From NCBI GenBank assembly GCA_922989275.2, contig OV277858.1, positions 97,822,794 to 97,886,793 on the forward strand: a stretch of 64,000 nt of DNA, in the 5' to 3' direction. The notes under the pieces were generated by a model. That model did no database searches and was not told the DNA's origin. It saw only the letters and a list, made by a program, of their open reading frames with translations. The stretch comes from Gari tellinella (Eukaryota; Mollusca; Bivalvia; Cardiida; Psammobiidae). Numbering within the stretch: position 1 is the stretch's first letter; every line of letters begins with the position of its first letter. The translations under genes and the position numbers were made by a program. This document shows positions 10,650 through 21,176 of this stretch, piece after piece.

Positions 10650-10897
10650 CAGTGGAGAATACGTTATTCTTTCCCGTTTAAACGAAACGAAACGCAAACG
10701 CAAAACACAAAAACGTAGAAAAGTTCAAATTTTTGACAATTCTGATAATTCATGTTTATCTTTGTGGCAAACAGTTTGGAACCTGATCAGACGCCGGGTT
10801 ACCCGGCGTCTGATCTGGCTCCAAACTGTTTTCAATAGAAATAATAGTTTTAGCGTAAACACGTTTATTGCCGGAAAGAATAACGGTTTCTCCACTG
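10650..10897. mobile_element. E-family MITE (TA-CAGTGGAGAA...TTCTCCACTG-TA) with core 2
   Basis: TA target duplication and CAGTGGAGAATACG facing CGGTTTCTCCACTG. The core-2 hairpin at 10768-10835 (CAAACAGTTTGGAACCTGATC ... and partner) has centre GACGCCGGGTTACCCGGCGTC. A second copy in reverse orientation is at 27127-27365. The termini are Tc1/mariner-like. Confidence 0.7.
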
Positions 10898-11204
10898 TAT
10901 ATCCAAGTGCGTTATAAGCGAACTTCATTGTAATCAACAATTGAACAGCCTTTAAAGTATGCCGTTTAAACAGATGTTTTTTACAATGTAGCATAAATAT
11001 TCAACTATAAATGAGAAAATCAAAGAGAGTTTTGCCAAAACCATGTAAAATCTGAAACATTTCTGTTTGGCACAACATCAATCCCTGCAATAAAATCAAT
11101 TTCAATACCGCATCGACTATTAAATTCACCACAAACACATAATAAAACATCAACATGATATTAAGTTTTAACATATTTTATTCCCAGATACTTTACATAT
11201 GTAT

Positions 11205-11640
11205 ATTTATCACATAATTTGCGGTCGGGGAGTTGCATAAAGCGATTGTATAAATATCGTAATCCACTAGTGGAATATCGTTTTTTGGACTCCGTCCCAA
11301 CTTGTTCGTCCACAAGCGGGACGCCAAATGGCGTCATTTACTATGACGTCAACGGAAACAACGTAACGTTTCAAAACAAAAAATGGCTGAAATTCTATAA
11401 TGCGGAGGGTCTACAAACTACGGCTTCAATCAATTTAATAGGTGCTTAAACTTGTTATGTGATAAATAGAATCTCATATTCGTGCTCATTATTTATCATT
11501 CTTAATAAACTCGTTGACTAAAATGAATATGACGCTCGCCAAGGCTCGCGTCATATTATTTAAGTCAACTCGTTTACTAAAAATGATAAATAACAAGCAC
11601 TCATACAAGATCCTCTATATATACATCATGACATATAATG
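11205..11640. mobile_element. H-family hairpin element with CRE site
   Basis: The body 11207-11466 is bracketed by inverted TTTATCACATAA and TTATGTGATAAAT. It contains a consensus CRE, TGACGTCA, at 11344-11351. A long imperfect hairpin (about 11485-11605) follows, with arms GCTCATTATTTATCATTC and GATAAATAACAAGCAC and tip GACGCTCGCCAAGGCTCGCGTC. A related copy in the opposite order is at 53985-54735. Confidence 0.5.
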
Positions 11641-12089
11641 CACAATGCGCTAACAACATCTTGGAGAGGGTTTGTATCTAAAGCAAACATACATGTAGTA
11701 GTTGGCGTTTCCTAATACATGTAGATATATATATATACAATGTAGTACATGTATGTAGTGAAACCTCTCTAAACCGGACATGTGTTGGGACAACAAATAA
11801 AACCCGGTTTAGAGGGGTTTCAAGTTTAGAGGGGTTTTAACCCATTACCAAATAGCTTGTTTTCTAGCATGGAAGATAGCTGACCACTTAAAGTCCCATT
11901 GTGTTTTCAGACCTTTTCTTAATGCCTGAAATACAATAACGGTTAATAATAATGTTTGAACATTCTTATGGGCCAAACTGATCTATGAAATGATGAAGAC
12001 GGACCTAAATCACCAAAAAGGGCGATTTAAAATCATAACAAACCGAAAATAGAACGTCTGACATAAACATTATCACACGGCTTAGTATC

Positions 12090-13135
12090 ACGTGATACAG
12101 CCGAAATCAACTTCAAACCGTATCTACCTCCGCCCGTCCATCCATCAGTCAGTTAGACTATCACACTTTTTTGTCCGCTCTCTAACTCAACTATTTTTTA
12201 TCCGATCTTCCACAAACTTGCTGAAAATGTTCATTGATATAAAATCAAGGATCAAGTTGATTACCACTAAAATCGCATAAGGTATTTGTGAGTTATTGCC
12301 TGTTAATTAATAAAAAATGACTGTTTCAGTCATTTTTGCACTGTAAAACAAACAGCTTTTATCGGATATTCACCAAACATGCTGAAAATATTTATTCATA
12401 TAAAATTTAGGTCTAGTTTGATTATTACTAAAATCGCATGTGGCATATCTGAGTTTTTGCCCTTTATGTATTAAAAATGACTGTTTTCAGCAAGTTTTGC
12501 TCTCTAACACAAATACGTTTTATTGGATCTTCACCAAACTTGCTAAAAATGTTTATTGATATAAAATCAAGGTTCAGTTTGATTAATACTAAAATCGCAT
12601 AAGGTATATCTGAGTTATTGCCTGTTTATTAATAAAAATTGACTGTTTCAGTCACTTTTGCACTCTAACACATACAGTTTTTATCGGATATTCACTAAAC
12701 TTGCTGAAAATGTTTAATTATATAAAATCAAGGTTTGGTTTGAATACTACTAAAATCACAAAAGGCATGTCTGAGTTTTTGCCCTTTAAGTATTAAAAAT
12801 TAATGTTTCAGCATTTTTTGCTGTCTAACACATACAGTGTTTATCAGATATTTTTTGTCTTGACCTAGATTTAATACCAATACACAATGTCAGCAAGTTT
12901 GGTGAAGATCCAATAAAAAGTGTTTGTGTTAGAGAGCAGAAAATGCTGAAGCAGTCATTTTTTTATTATTCAAGGGCAATAACTCAGACATGCCTCATGC
13001 GATTTTGCTAGTTATTAAACATGACCTAGATTCTATTCTAATAAACATTTGTAGCAAGTTTGGTGAAGATCCAAAAAGAAGTGTTTGAGTTAGAGAGCGG
13101 ACAAGGCTGAAACATTCATTTTCAGCAAGCCCAAG
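12090..13135. repeat. ~160-bp tandem repeats with an orientation switch
   Basis: About four direct units run from 12170 to 12835, each with TTCACCAAACTTGCTGAAAA, ATATAAAATCAAGGT, ACTAAAATCGCAT and TCTGAGTT.TTGCC. From about 12850 two units run in the opposite orientation (AGCAAGTTTGGTGAAGATCC, GCAATAACTCAGACATGCC, GTTAGAGAGC). No stable protein is encoded. It sits inside the split K element. Confidence 0.65.
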
Positions 13136-13156
13136 GTAAAGATTCTCCGTATTTGT

Positions 13157-13290
13157 TAAACCTATACATGAATCATTTCACTCTTAATGACGTCATAAAG
13201 CACACTTGCAAACAGTTTTGATCCTGATCAGACGCCGCGTCACGCGGCGTCTGATCAGGATCAAAACTTGTTGCCACTTCTTTTGAAACA
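13157..13290. mobile_element. D-type MITE with perfect core 2
   Basis: AACCTATACATGAATCATTT leads into a CRE-like ATGACGTCATAAAG and a core-2 hairpin with centre ACGCCGCGTCACGCGGCGT at 13206-13266. Nearly identical, in reverse orientation, to 16480-16617, including about 55 bp beyond the hairpin. A poly-C tract follows at about 13301-13320. Confidence 0.6.
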
Positions 13291-13362
13291 ACGTCAATAT
13301 CCCCCCCCCCCCCCCCCCCCTCGTGAATAATATTTACACATTTTGACTGGATATCATAGTTT

Positions 13363-13514
13363 AACCCTGTGCCTACTGGTCGTAACTTTGCGGAGTTTAC
13401 AAACTGTTTGACACTCGTCTTAAGGTTTGTTTAATTAAAACAATAAATCTAAACTGAACAAATTTTGCAGACGACAATGTCAAAGCAGACGTCTGTGCAG
13501 CAGAATAAGGGTTA
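13363..13514. mobile_element. Degraded D-family MITE
   Basis: TTTAACCCTGTGCCTACTGG at the left and GCAGAATAAGGGTTAAC at the right, with D-type arms (AAACTGTTTGACACTCGTC, GCAGACGACAATG). No intact core. Confidence 0.45.
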
Positions 13515-13527
13515 ACAGGGTCATTTT

Positions 13528-13729
13528 CAGTGCTCCAGCTATACACATGTAAGCGGGAGTAATCTGAACTAATCTAACATTTTCTAACTCATTTCAGCAC
13601 CGAATGCTATGGTGTTACTACTGATTAAACCGTCTCTTCGAGACACTTTTAATGAGTATGACACCATTGGGTTTAAAAGCAGAAATAAAGATTTTAGTTT
13701 TCGAAATACTTCCGTTATCTGGAGCCCTG
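13528..13729. mobile_element. V-family MITE (CAGTGCTCC...GGAGCCCTG)
   Basis: The left end CAGTGCTCCAGCTATA faces TTATCTGGAGCCCTG. Inside, GGTGTTACTACTGATTA and GAGTATGACACCATTGG form the hairpin. A better copy lies in NRF1 intron 4 at 57867-58056, and a long relative at 62049-63178. Confidence 0.55.
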
Positions 13730-13734
13730 TATTT

Positions 13735-14585
13735 ACAGAGTTGTTCCTCTTTGGTTGTGCGACGACAGACAGGGCTTAGCACTTTATGATGATGTATCTC
13801 TAAAGCCGTCCTTAACCGGGAGAGTTATGTCGGATTTTCGTGCTTTGTTTTTTTCTCCCTCTCTGTCGTACCCTGAACCCTTCCATGTCTTACAGTTACT
13901 CGTGACTACAGACTAGTCGCTTGAGTACAATTTGACCGTTGCCATAGTGGGTTATTTTTAACACGGGCTTGAATGTTTAATTCTTTCCCGTGTTACTAAT
14001 AATCTTGTCATAGAATTTTGTTAGATGTTTTACATGTATTTACTTACTGTGCTGGCGGTCTTATTGATTGTAAGGTTGTGGAACAGGGTTTATATTTTAT
14101 GTACACTGTTCGTCTTTATAGGTGAATATAGGAGATAAGTGTGAGGTTGGGCGCCCCTAAACCCAGGTTTAACCCCCAGTGGTTGTTAATGGTTAATTTA
14201 TAATTAATTATTGATTGCTGCTGACCGTACCAAGGCGGGCTCCTATGTTCACTTTGCTTTATGTTTGTCTTGCGTATTGTTTTCTGTTTGGTGTGTGGGA
14301 TTGCGCGTGTGTGTGCACGTGTGTGTGTGTGTTTGTTATGGTATGGCTGTGTGTGTGTTCTGCTTTAGAGGTGGGTGTATTGTTTGTGTTGCGTTTCCTG
14401 CTTGAGTCTTCTTTCGTATTTATTTGTCATTCTTTCCATTCACAAGGGAGGCTTTTTAATTGGTGCAGCACAAAAATATTATAAATAAAATTTAAAAAGC
14501 GAATTTCTTAGATAAAGTCGGTTTTTGTGAAAGAATCACGTCCTATGTAGTTCAAATGGGACCCCAAACAACCGTTTTATGCAGG
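13735..14585. other. Unresolved TG-rich segment, no gene seen
   Basis: A GT microsatellite lies at about 14306-14360, and AATAAAATTTAAAAAG near 14485 resembles a polyadenylation signal. The segment could be the 3' end of an unidentified retroposon. No coding signal and no boundaries recognised. Confidence 0.3.
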
Positions 14586-14932
14586 TTTCTCAAAAACACA
14601 ATGCGGCTTTAAAGCAGGCGCATTGATGGGGTAATGGGTAAAAATAAAGAAGTTTTGGAAACGGGACCAAGGCTTTTGTCCTGTTTAGAGAATTCCGGTA
14701 TTTAGAGGTTTCGGTTTGGAGGGGTTCCACTGTATACATTGATGGAAAACATGTACTCTTGTACAATTTCAATGAAGAATGTTAGACAAAAGAGAAACAA
14801 GCAAAAATGGAAAGAATTGGTTGATACAAACATTGGTAAAGTATTAAAAGTATAGATGTTAATGTATGGTCTGGCAGGAGATATAAGATGTAAGTTTGGT
14901 AGCTATACATCTGAAATTAACGAGACTTTCAT

Positions 14933-15551
14933 TTAAACCTTTACCCAATAACCTGTTTCTAGTTTTGAAGATAGGCAACCACTTAACGCAGGTTGAAAGT
15001 AAACAGAATTCGCTTTAACTAATAGGATATATATTACAATATTCCAGATATGGAATTAAAATAATATTAATTTATAAAACTGCTCTTTTCTAATATTTCG
15101 ACCTCAAATGGCTTTTTGCAAAGAAAACCATGTCCAAACACACGTCACAAATATGTGACGTGTGTTTTGGAATGATTTTCTTACATCTTTATTGCATAAT
15201 ATATACAACTTTCACAAACATGTGACGAGCGTTTTGGATATGATTTTCTTACAACTTAATTTCATAATACATGTATATACAACTTTCACAAAAATGTGAC
15301 GTGTGTTTTGGACATGATTTTCTTACAACTTTATTTCATAATATATACAAAAATGTGACGTGTGTTTGAACATGGTTTTCTTTGAAAAAAGGCCCTTAGA
15401 GGTCGAAATATTACAAAAGAGCAGTTTTATAAATTATTACTTGGAATATAGAAAATATTTATTTTGGGACACGTATATGTCTGTTTAAATTGGAACTATC
15501 AGTGGAGAAACACAATGCGCCAAAAGACGCTTCTATTGTGGAAAGGATTAA
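14933..15551. mobile_element. A-family MITE interrupted by another inverted-repeat element
   Basis: TTAAACCTTTACCCAATAACC starts the left arm and GGAAAGGATTAA closes the right arm. The right arm contains the usual TTGGAACTATCAGTGGAG. An element with its own inverted ends occupies 15077-15437. Confidence 0.55.
15077..15437. mobile_element. Inverted-repeat element with ~75-bp tandem units
   Basis: CTGCTCTTTTCTAATATTTC then GACCTCAAATGGC at the left face GAGGTCGAAATATTACAAA and AGAGCAG at the right; the inverted ends extend about 60 bp. Between them about four units repeat ATGTGACGTGTGTTTTGG, GATTTTCTTACA and TTTCATAATATATACAA. No coding capacity. Confidence 0.6.
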
Positions 15552-15665
15552 ACCTTTCCGTTTTCATACTCCGCAACAAAGATACAAATGTTTGCTTCCA
15601 TGGCTCAAGTTGAGTTTACAAATAAGAGAATATCTGCTGTTACAGCACATAGTGGGCAGATTTTA

Positions 15666-15924
15666 TTAACCAATTTCCCCATAAATACACATTTTTTCGA
15701 CAATAATGTATTCCTCCACTGAAGAAAATACATGTAGTTTCCTTTTATACAGTCATGAATATGCATCATACGAAATGTTTTCTATATCCTAGCAGATAAT
15801 AGCTTAAATCTTACTGAAAATAAAGCAGAATGCGTATTAAGGCGCATTCGGCTTTAATTTCAACATGCTTTAAGTGATCATCCTTCTTTTAAAACTAGAA
15901 ACAGGCTATGGAGTAATGAGTTAA
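15666..15924. mobile_element. A-family MITE
   Basis: TTAACCAATTTCCCCATAAA to GCTATGGAGTAATGAGTTAA with a core-1 hairpin at about 15802-15872 (AAAGCAGAATGCGTATTAAGG and partner). Confidence 0.6.
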
Positions 15925-16397
15925 ACAGTTCTGAGCGGTGGGCTATACGAGTATATAATCTACATCCTGGTATTTATACATGTCTACTAGTAACTGGCAC
16001 TTCCCATTCACCCGGCCTATATTGCTATTCTATTCACCTATGAAATAAAGGGTTAACGGAGCATTCATTCTTCACTGTATTTCATTTTGCAATAAATTGT
16101 ATAAAAACAACCGTAAAAAGTCAACAGTGGACTAGACTTCAGTTTAACATACATGCAGTTTTATTTCATAATGTATACAACTTTTATAAACAATACATGG
16201 TTATACATTAAGGTGAGAACGAAAGCAAAAGCTAATGTGGTTATTCTCATTGGACTTAATTGAAAAATGGGAATTAAATTTGTCTATGTGAAGTTTCAGG
16301 GTGAATTAGTTAGCACGGTCAATAGATGTTTCGCTTTGCGTGTTCGTAAAACAAGACTTCAGCCCTTTCATGATCAAATTTATCATGAGGGTTTTAC

Positions 16398-16617
16398 ACC
16401 TTCACTGCCATATTGTCGTCTGCTTCAATATTGGTGTGTGCAAAATCGTTTCAAAATAAGATTTATGGCAGTATTATTGACGTTGTTTCAAAAGAAGTGG
16501 CAACAAGTTTTGATCCTGATCAGACGCCGCGTGACGCGGCGTCTGATCAGGATCAAAACTGTTTGCAAGTGCGCTTTATGACGTCATTAAGAGTGAAATG
16601 ATTCATGTATAGGTTTA
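16398..16617. mobile_element. D-family MITE with perfect core-2 hairpin, abutting the stop of GALNT-like B
   Basis: Left arm CACCTTCACTGCCATATTG. The core-2 hairpin at 16507-16559 is perfect (GTTTTGATCCTGATCAGACG, tip GCCGCGTGACGCGGC). The right end lies about 10 bp from the stop codon of the minus-strand GALNT-like gene, so the hairpin would be in its 3' UTR. Confidence 0.65.
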
Positions 16618-16626
16618 ACTGTATCC

Positions 16627-17272
16627 TTATTCTTTTTGTTCTTTAACATATGGACCCCATTTCCAAATTTGATCGGCACTTCCGGTGCATGCATACAGTT
16701 GTAAACTAAGATCCGCCATTATTGTAAGACAGTTTCCGGTTGCAGGGTGAGAGATCGTGTGATTGGGGTTATATCGCCAGTAGGAGCGCTCCCCGTAAAA
16801 GTTCATGTTGGTCTTCATTACCTGAATTTCTGTCGAATTTCCTTCCGTTATACTAATAAGTATATTTCCGAATGACCTTATTTGTGAATTCTCCGTGAGA
16901 AGGAAATACTGATTCGAATTACCGTGGCATTGATACATGGCTAATTTGAACTTGTCAGTCTCGTTCAAAAATGCAATATCTATGCACTGATTTGCCCACT
17001 CATTATAAATCACCCCCTTCTGTCGAACATTGCTTGGCTGGAAAACGTCACTAAACTCTCTCACTTTTTCTAGAAAGGTAATATAGGGTTTGCATTTGTT
17101 TTTAATTCGGATGCGGTGTCTGTCAGTAAGGTCCCCAAACTCGTACTCGACGTTCTTCAATGACTCCAGTACATACCCCCGGTACGGCTCATCCATCCAA
17201 ACATCCACCATCCTTCGCTTGTTAGCAGCATAGTAATTGGACTTGGTCTTCACGCTACCCCATGGAGTAATC
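16627..17272 (-). CDS. GALNT-like B, exon 2: catalytic C-terminus and ricin-type lectin domain
   Basis: Encodes 214 residues: ANKRRMVDVWMDEPYRGYVL, DLTDRHRIRIKNKCKPYITF, then a lectin domain with QCIDIAF (CLD position), YQCHGNSNQ, NCLTIMA and terminal QIWKW (QxW). In the first lectin repeat CLD is CID, so sugar binding by that repeat may be intact or altered. The stop codon TAA adjoins a D-family MITE. Confidence 0.86.
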
Positions 17273-19526
17273 CTGAAGAATATTGTGAAAAAGTATGTAT
17301 ACAAATTTAGATCTGGATTTCAGGGCTGCCATTTATCCGGATTTTTCCTAAATCTTCGGATTTTTTCCAGTTTATAGTAGCTTAAAGCAGGCTGAAAGTA
17401 AAGCAGAATGCGCCTTTAGGCGCATTCTGCTTTACTTACAGCCTGCTTTAAGAAGTCGCATGCCAGCAAAACTGGGATTTTTGTCTTTTAACTGTTGTCT
17501 TTTTGAGGCGTCAGTTACCAATAATTATGTGTTCTGAAGGTTGAACGCCCCTAATGAGATCGACCCAATGTCGGTTAATATCGGTACTCTACGAAAGGCG
17601 ATCGGCCAATCTCGTTAACTGACCATCGTTCGGAATCATACTCGAGTATGGTTCGAGTATAATCGTCAGTTGACGAGAATAACCGAACGCCGTACGTAGA
17701 TTACCGACATGAACCGACATCGACCGCATCTTATGAGGACTGTTCTACCTTTCTTAAAGGGCAAGAATACTTGTCCCTGCAGATCTACAGGTGAGTATTT
17801 TATCATCAACTCCTTATGTTTGCACTTAACCCTAAATGTTGAGACTTAAAAATGAAAATGTTTGGGAATAGTAATTTAACTCACTATTATCAAGAGCCGT
17901 ACCCTGAGTTTTCACTAAAGTTTAATCCCTTCATTGCCATGACCGTACAAACGTCATCAGATTTAAACAATTGTCGTCTGCTTTTATTTCTCAAACTTAA
18001 CTTTTAGGTACTTTGACTTAAGAAATGTAAAATTGAGTGTCATTCAGTTTGGATCCTGATCAGACGACGCGTAACGCGTTGTCTGATTAGTATCCTAACT
18101 GTGTACAAATGTCCATTCTGCTAAACTTTCAGCCTGCTTTAAGCTACCATCTGCTAGGATATATAAAGTATTCCTTATGCTGCATACTCATGGCTGTATA
18201 AAATTGGAGCTTTTTTTCTTCAGTGGAGGGGGGAAATTAAAGGTGTATTTACATGTATGTGGTAATGGTAGAAAATAAAGCTATAAATTATATTTTTAAC
18301 TTAATAATTCTATAAACCTTGTAAACATACCTAAACATATGTCCTACTTTGGAGCAAGGGATCATTTCTACTCTCCCTCCGCATAGCCAAACTTTAACGG
18401 ACAACTCCTCTTGTTCCGCTCCCCAGATCTTCATACCAGGATCGAACCCACCCAAGCGCATGAAGAACTCCTTTCGCATTACCGCCATCATACCTTGAAT
18501 TGTTCCATATTCCAAGGGAGCAATACTATGGTTTCGTTTCTGTCTAAAGGAATCTTTAAAATGTGCCCATGCTTGATCCAGTGTCAGTGGATCGAAAAAT
18601 GGAAACTGCTCGTCAAATCCTAGTTCTACTACCTTTTCCTTATCAACAAAGAAGCCAAAGTTGTCTTGATAAATGACGCCGACATGGGAACACAGAAGTG
18701 CATTCGGTTCTTGGGTTAAACGGTAGAGCAGAGGCTCGAGCCAACCGGGGGAAACTTCCATGTGGCCATCCATAACGGCAAAATAATCGGCTGTAGTGGC
18801 TTCAATACCTCGCTGCCGTGCCATCATTAATCCTAAAGACTTTTTGTGGCGAATTAGCTTGAACTTTTTAACAGTGGCAACGTGTACATCTACTTGTATG
18901 CGTAAGTCTTCATTCAGCGAGCCGTCGTCGACTAGGACAACCTCTTTTATCAGTTCCGGTGGAGAGTTTTCCATCACGCTGTAAGCGGTTCTAAGAAGAA
19001 TACTCGGCCACTCGTCTCGAAAAATAATAACCACGCTAATTTGTGGTAGGTTTTCCGGATAGACTATTTCCTTACAAGCATGTGGTCTCACATCTGGCAG
19101 TTTACGGTGTAGACTGACTATATCACTGACTAAAGTATCAAAGCCGTGCAACTTCCGGTTGGTTTGAGTCTTGTTCAGTATTTCAGCGGACAATGCTGTC
19201 TTTTCTAATTCAACTTTGGTCCCATTTTCACCAGGACCGTAATTGACTAACCACCTGTCTTTGAATCTAATTAACGTGTTGTTGACATAAACAGTTCTTG
19301 TTAAATTTCGTATTATTTCAACTGTCCTGTTGATGTACACTGGCTGTTGTTTCTCATGGTGTCTGTTCTCAAACTCTTGCATCATCATGTTTTGATTGAG
19401 CGTTTGATCAAAATGCAGTCTTGACATTATGACAATTAACGTTAGAATATAAACCAACAATAAACACTTAAATAGAGTGCGTGTCCTAATCATAGTGATG
19501 TTTGTTCCCAGATTGCAGGCAATCAA
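16627..19526 (-). CDS. Polypeptide N-acetylgalactosaminyltransferase-like, gene B (two exons)
   Basis: CDS = complement(join(16627..17272,18331..19526)), 613 residues from the upstream ATG. It is the tandem paralog of the gene at 2751-6265: same strand, same phase-2 intron (donor TTTAG|GTATGT, acceptor CTTCAG|GATT), join HMFR-ITPWG, and identical exon lengths (1196 and 646 coding bases). Predicted Golgi type II membrane enzyme transferring GalNAc to Ser/Thr. ATG at 19493 (MIRTRTLFK) aligns with MDHRLG of gene A and may be the true start. Subfamily not assigned; a lineage-specific GALNT expansion is likely but unproven. Confidence 0.88.
17321..17480. mobile_element. Partial B-family MITE with core 1, in the intron of GALNT-like B
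   Basis: CAGGGCTGCCATTTATCCGG start. The core-1 hairpin at 17383-17452 has arms TTAAAGCAGGCTGAAAGTAA and partner, tip GCGCCTTTAGGCGC. The right B terminus is not recognisable. Confidence 0.6.
17553..17738. repeat. Imperfect ~185-bp palindrome in the intron of GALNT-like B
   Basis: GATCGACCCAATGTCGGTTA on the left matches the complement of ACATGAACCGACATCGACCG on the right; inner arms AATCTCGTTAACTGACCAT and ATCGTCAGTTGACGAGAAT flank TACTCGAGTA. No matching copy was seen elsewhere here. Confidence 0.55.
17921..18112. mobile_element. D-family MITE with core 2
   Basis: AATCCCTTCATTGCCATGACC start; core-2 hairpin around 18046-18100 (TTGGATCCTGATCAGACGACG). The right end is fused to half an A element (18113-18265: CAGCCTGCTTTAAGCTACCA and beyond). 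Confidence 0.55.
18331..19526 (-). CDS. GALNT-like B, exon 1: membrane anchor and catalytic domain
   Basis: Residues 1-398 plus two bases of 399. The membrane anchor is about residues 18-34. The catalytic domain shows SVVIIFRDEW, VVLVDDGS, the DxH motif as DGH (253-255) in VMDGHMEVSPGWLEPLLYRL, EYGTIQGMM, and the Gal/GalNAc-T motif WGAEQEELSVKVWLCGG followed by PCSKVGHMFR with the conserved His at 396. The catalytic-region sequence is much closer to gene A than the anchor and stem are, as expected for paralogs under purifying selection on catalysis. Confidence 0.88.
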
Positions 19527-19721
19527 ACTACTAGAGCATCTTCATCGATATTCTCTCTAACAAGTGAATCTTAAGGATTGGGGGACATAAGGCTATAAAC
19601 CATGAGCAGTACCATATGTTACCAATGTTTTTGTCATCTTAAGTCTGTCGACAATACATGTATACGTACAGTATTCTCTTTCCTATATTCTCAATAAAAC
19701 TGTCTATCCGTGGAGAAACCA

Positions 19722-19963
19722 TTAACCCATTACCCAATAAATACGCTTTTTTACGCCATTAATTTATTTCTACACTGAAAAAATAGTTCCAATTTATACA
19801 GTTATTACTACATGTATGTATTATTAAAAATATTGTCTTTATTTTATCAGATGGTAGCTTAAAGCACGCTGGAAGTAAAATAGAATGCGCCCTTTACTTT
19901 CAACCTGCTTAAAGTGTTCACCTATTTTCAATACTAGAATAAGGCTATGGAGTATTTGGTTAA
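19722..19963. mobile_element. A-family MITE upstream of GALNT-like B
   Basis: TTAACCCATTACCCAATAAA to GGAGTATTTGGTTAA; diverged core 1 at about 19857-19915. Confidence 0.6.
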
Positions 19964-20114
19964 GCTTTAGGGATTTCGTCTGTATGAGGGTTATTGAGTA
20001 AGTTATTTCAGTGATGTCTTTTTTGTAGAAAATCGGTACAGAGTTGAAAATATTATCAATTTAGTGATTATTATAGTCAAATAAATCAATGAATACGAAG
20101 TCACGGCAACTAAA

Positions 20115-20350
20115 TGTTTTACTCCATGTCCTATTTATTGTTTTGAAGACAAGTGACCACTTAAAGCAAGTTGAACGTATTTAGCAGAATGCACCTTAAG
20201 GCGCATTCTGCTTTACATCTCACCTGCTTTAAGCTACCATCTACTAGAATAAAGAAAGGGTATCTAATGATACATATTCATGACTGTATATATTGGAACT
20301 CTTCTTCAGGCTATAAACGTAATGCGTAAATATGCGTATCTATGGAGTTA
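20115..20350. mobile_element. A-family MITE
   Basis: TTTTACTCCATGTCCTATTT to TGGAGTTATCC, core 1 at about 20160-20232 (CTTAAGGCGCATTCTGCTTT). Outer ends diverged. Confidence 0.55.
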
Positions 20351-20573
20351 TCCGAATACAAATGACCAACTTACTAGTATATTTTGTGTGTTAAAACGAA
20401 ACCGAGAGAAAAATCAGAAATAAAGACACTCATCGAACTTTTCCTATATTGTATTGCTAAATACATTTTTTCAAAGTTTGGTAAAAAGAAATTATTAAGA
20501 TACATATGGGTTGTATAAATAAAGTAAAAACTTAAAGTTGAGACGATTATTCATTTTATGAATTAAAACGCTA

Positions 20574-20825
20574 TTAACCCTTTACCTGATAGCCTATTTC
20601 TAGTACTTAAGATAGGTGACTACTTAAAGCAGGTTGAAAGTAAAGCAGAATGCGCCTTAGGGCGCATTCTGCTTTACTTTCAGCCTGCTTTAAGCTATCA
20701 TGTGCTATAATATAGAAAATATTCCCTATAATACATATTCATTACTGATTAAATTGGAACTATTTTCTTCGGCGGATGAATAAATCATATCCGCTAAAAT
20801 GCGCTTCTATTGGGGAAAGGGTTAA
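20574..20825. mobile_element. A-family MITE, 252 bp, near-identical to 4093-4344
   Basis: TTAACCCTTTACCTGATAGC to TTGGGGAAAGGGTTAA. The core-1 hairpin at 20624-20693 has a ~31-bp stem with a single G-T position and a TTAG-type loop. Equal length and only scattered differences from the copy 16 kb away indicate fairly recent mobilisation of this subfamily. Confidence 0.78.
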
Positions 20826-20833
20826 AAGTTCTA

Positions 20834-21176
20834 CCGTGCTCCCTCTTTACAACAACACCCATTGGGAAACAACGCTTGTGTGTTTTGTTCGGAGGGAGCT
20901 GGTATAGGACGGGAAATTGACTTACATTTCAAAACAGCTTGAATCCAGACCAAACGCCGCGTAGCGCGGCGTCTGGTTTGGATTCAAGCTGTTTGTCACT
21001 CGTCATTATGTGGGTGTTTTTTGTTGTTGTTTTTTTTACTTTTTTCTGTCAAAATGTCCAATATGTGACATTGAGAAAAACAGCAGACGACAGTTTTAAG
21101 CAAACGGTATTGCAGCCGTGAAAAGGTTGGAAATGCCTGTTGTTGTATGGATGGACTCGTTGTTCGGAGGACCGTT
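20834..21176. mobile_element. G-family MITE with core 2
   Basis: CGTGCTCCCTCTTTACAACA start; core-2 hairpin at 20935-20995 (GCTTGAATCCAGACCAAACG, tip CCGCGTAGCGCGG); right arm TCGTTGTTCGGAGGACCGTT. The terminal bases are diverged. Confidence 0.55.

Larger units (their letters stand above)
11757..14732. mobile_element. K-family MITE (CTCTAAACCGG shell) split by ~2.7 kb of nested repeats
   Basis: The left end GTGAAACCTCTCTAAACCGG pairs with GGTTTGGAGGGGTTCCACTG-TA at 14713-14734. Within the shell, half an A element begins at 11838 (TTAACCCATTACC) and resumes at about 14600 (TTTAAAGCAGG...GGGGTAATGGGT). The intact copy at 26619-26965 has the same order, so the A element inside the K shell is shared by both copies. 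Confidence 0.55.

Noticed and set aside
14211..14484. Open frames rich in Cys/Val/Phe over the GT-repeat region
   Set aside because: They come from translating GT microsatellite and low-complexity sequence in two frames; there is no homology, splice or start context.
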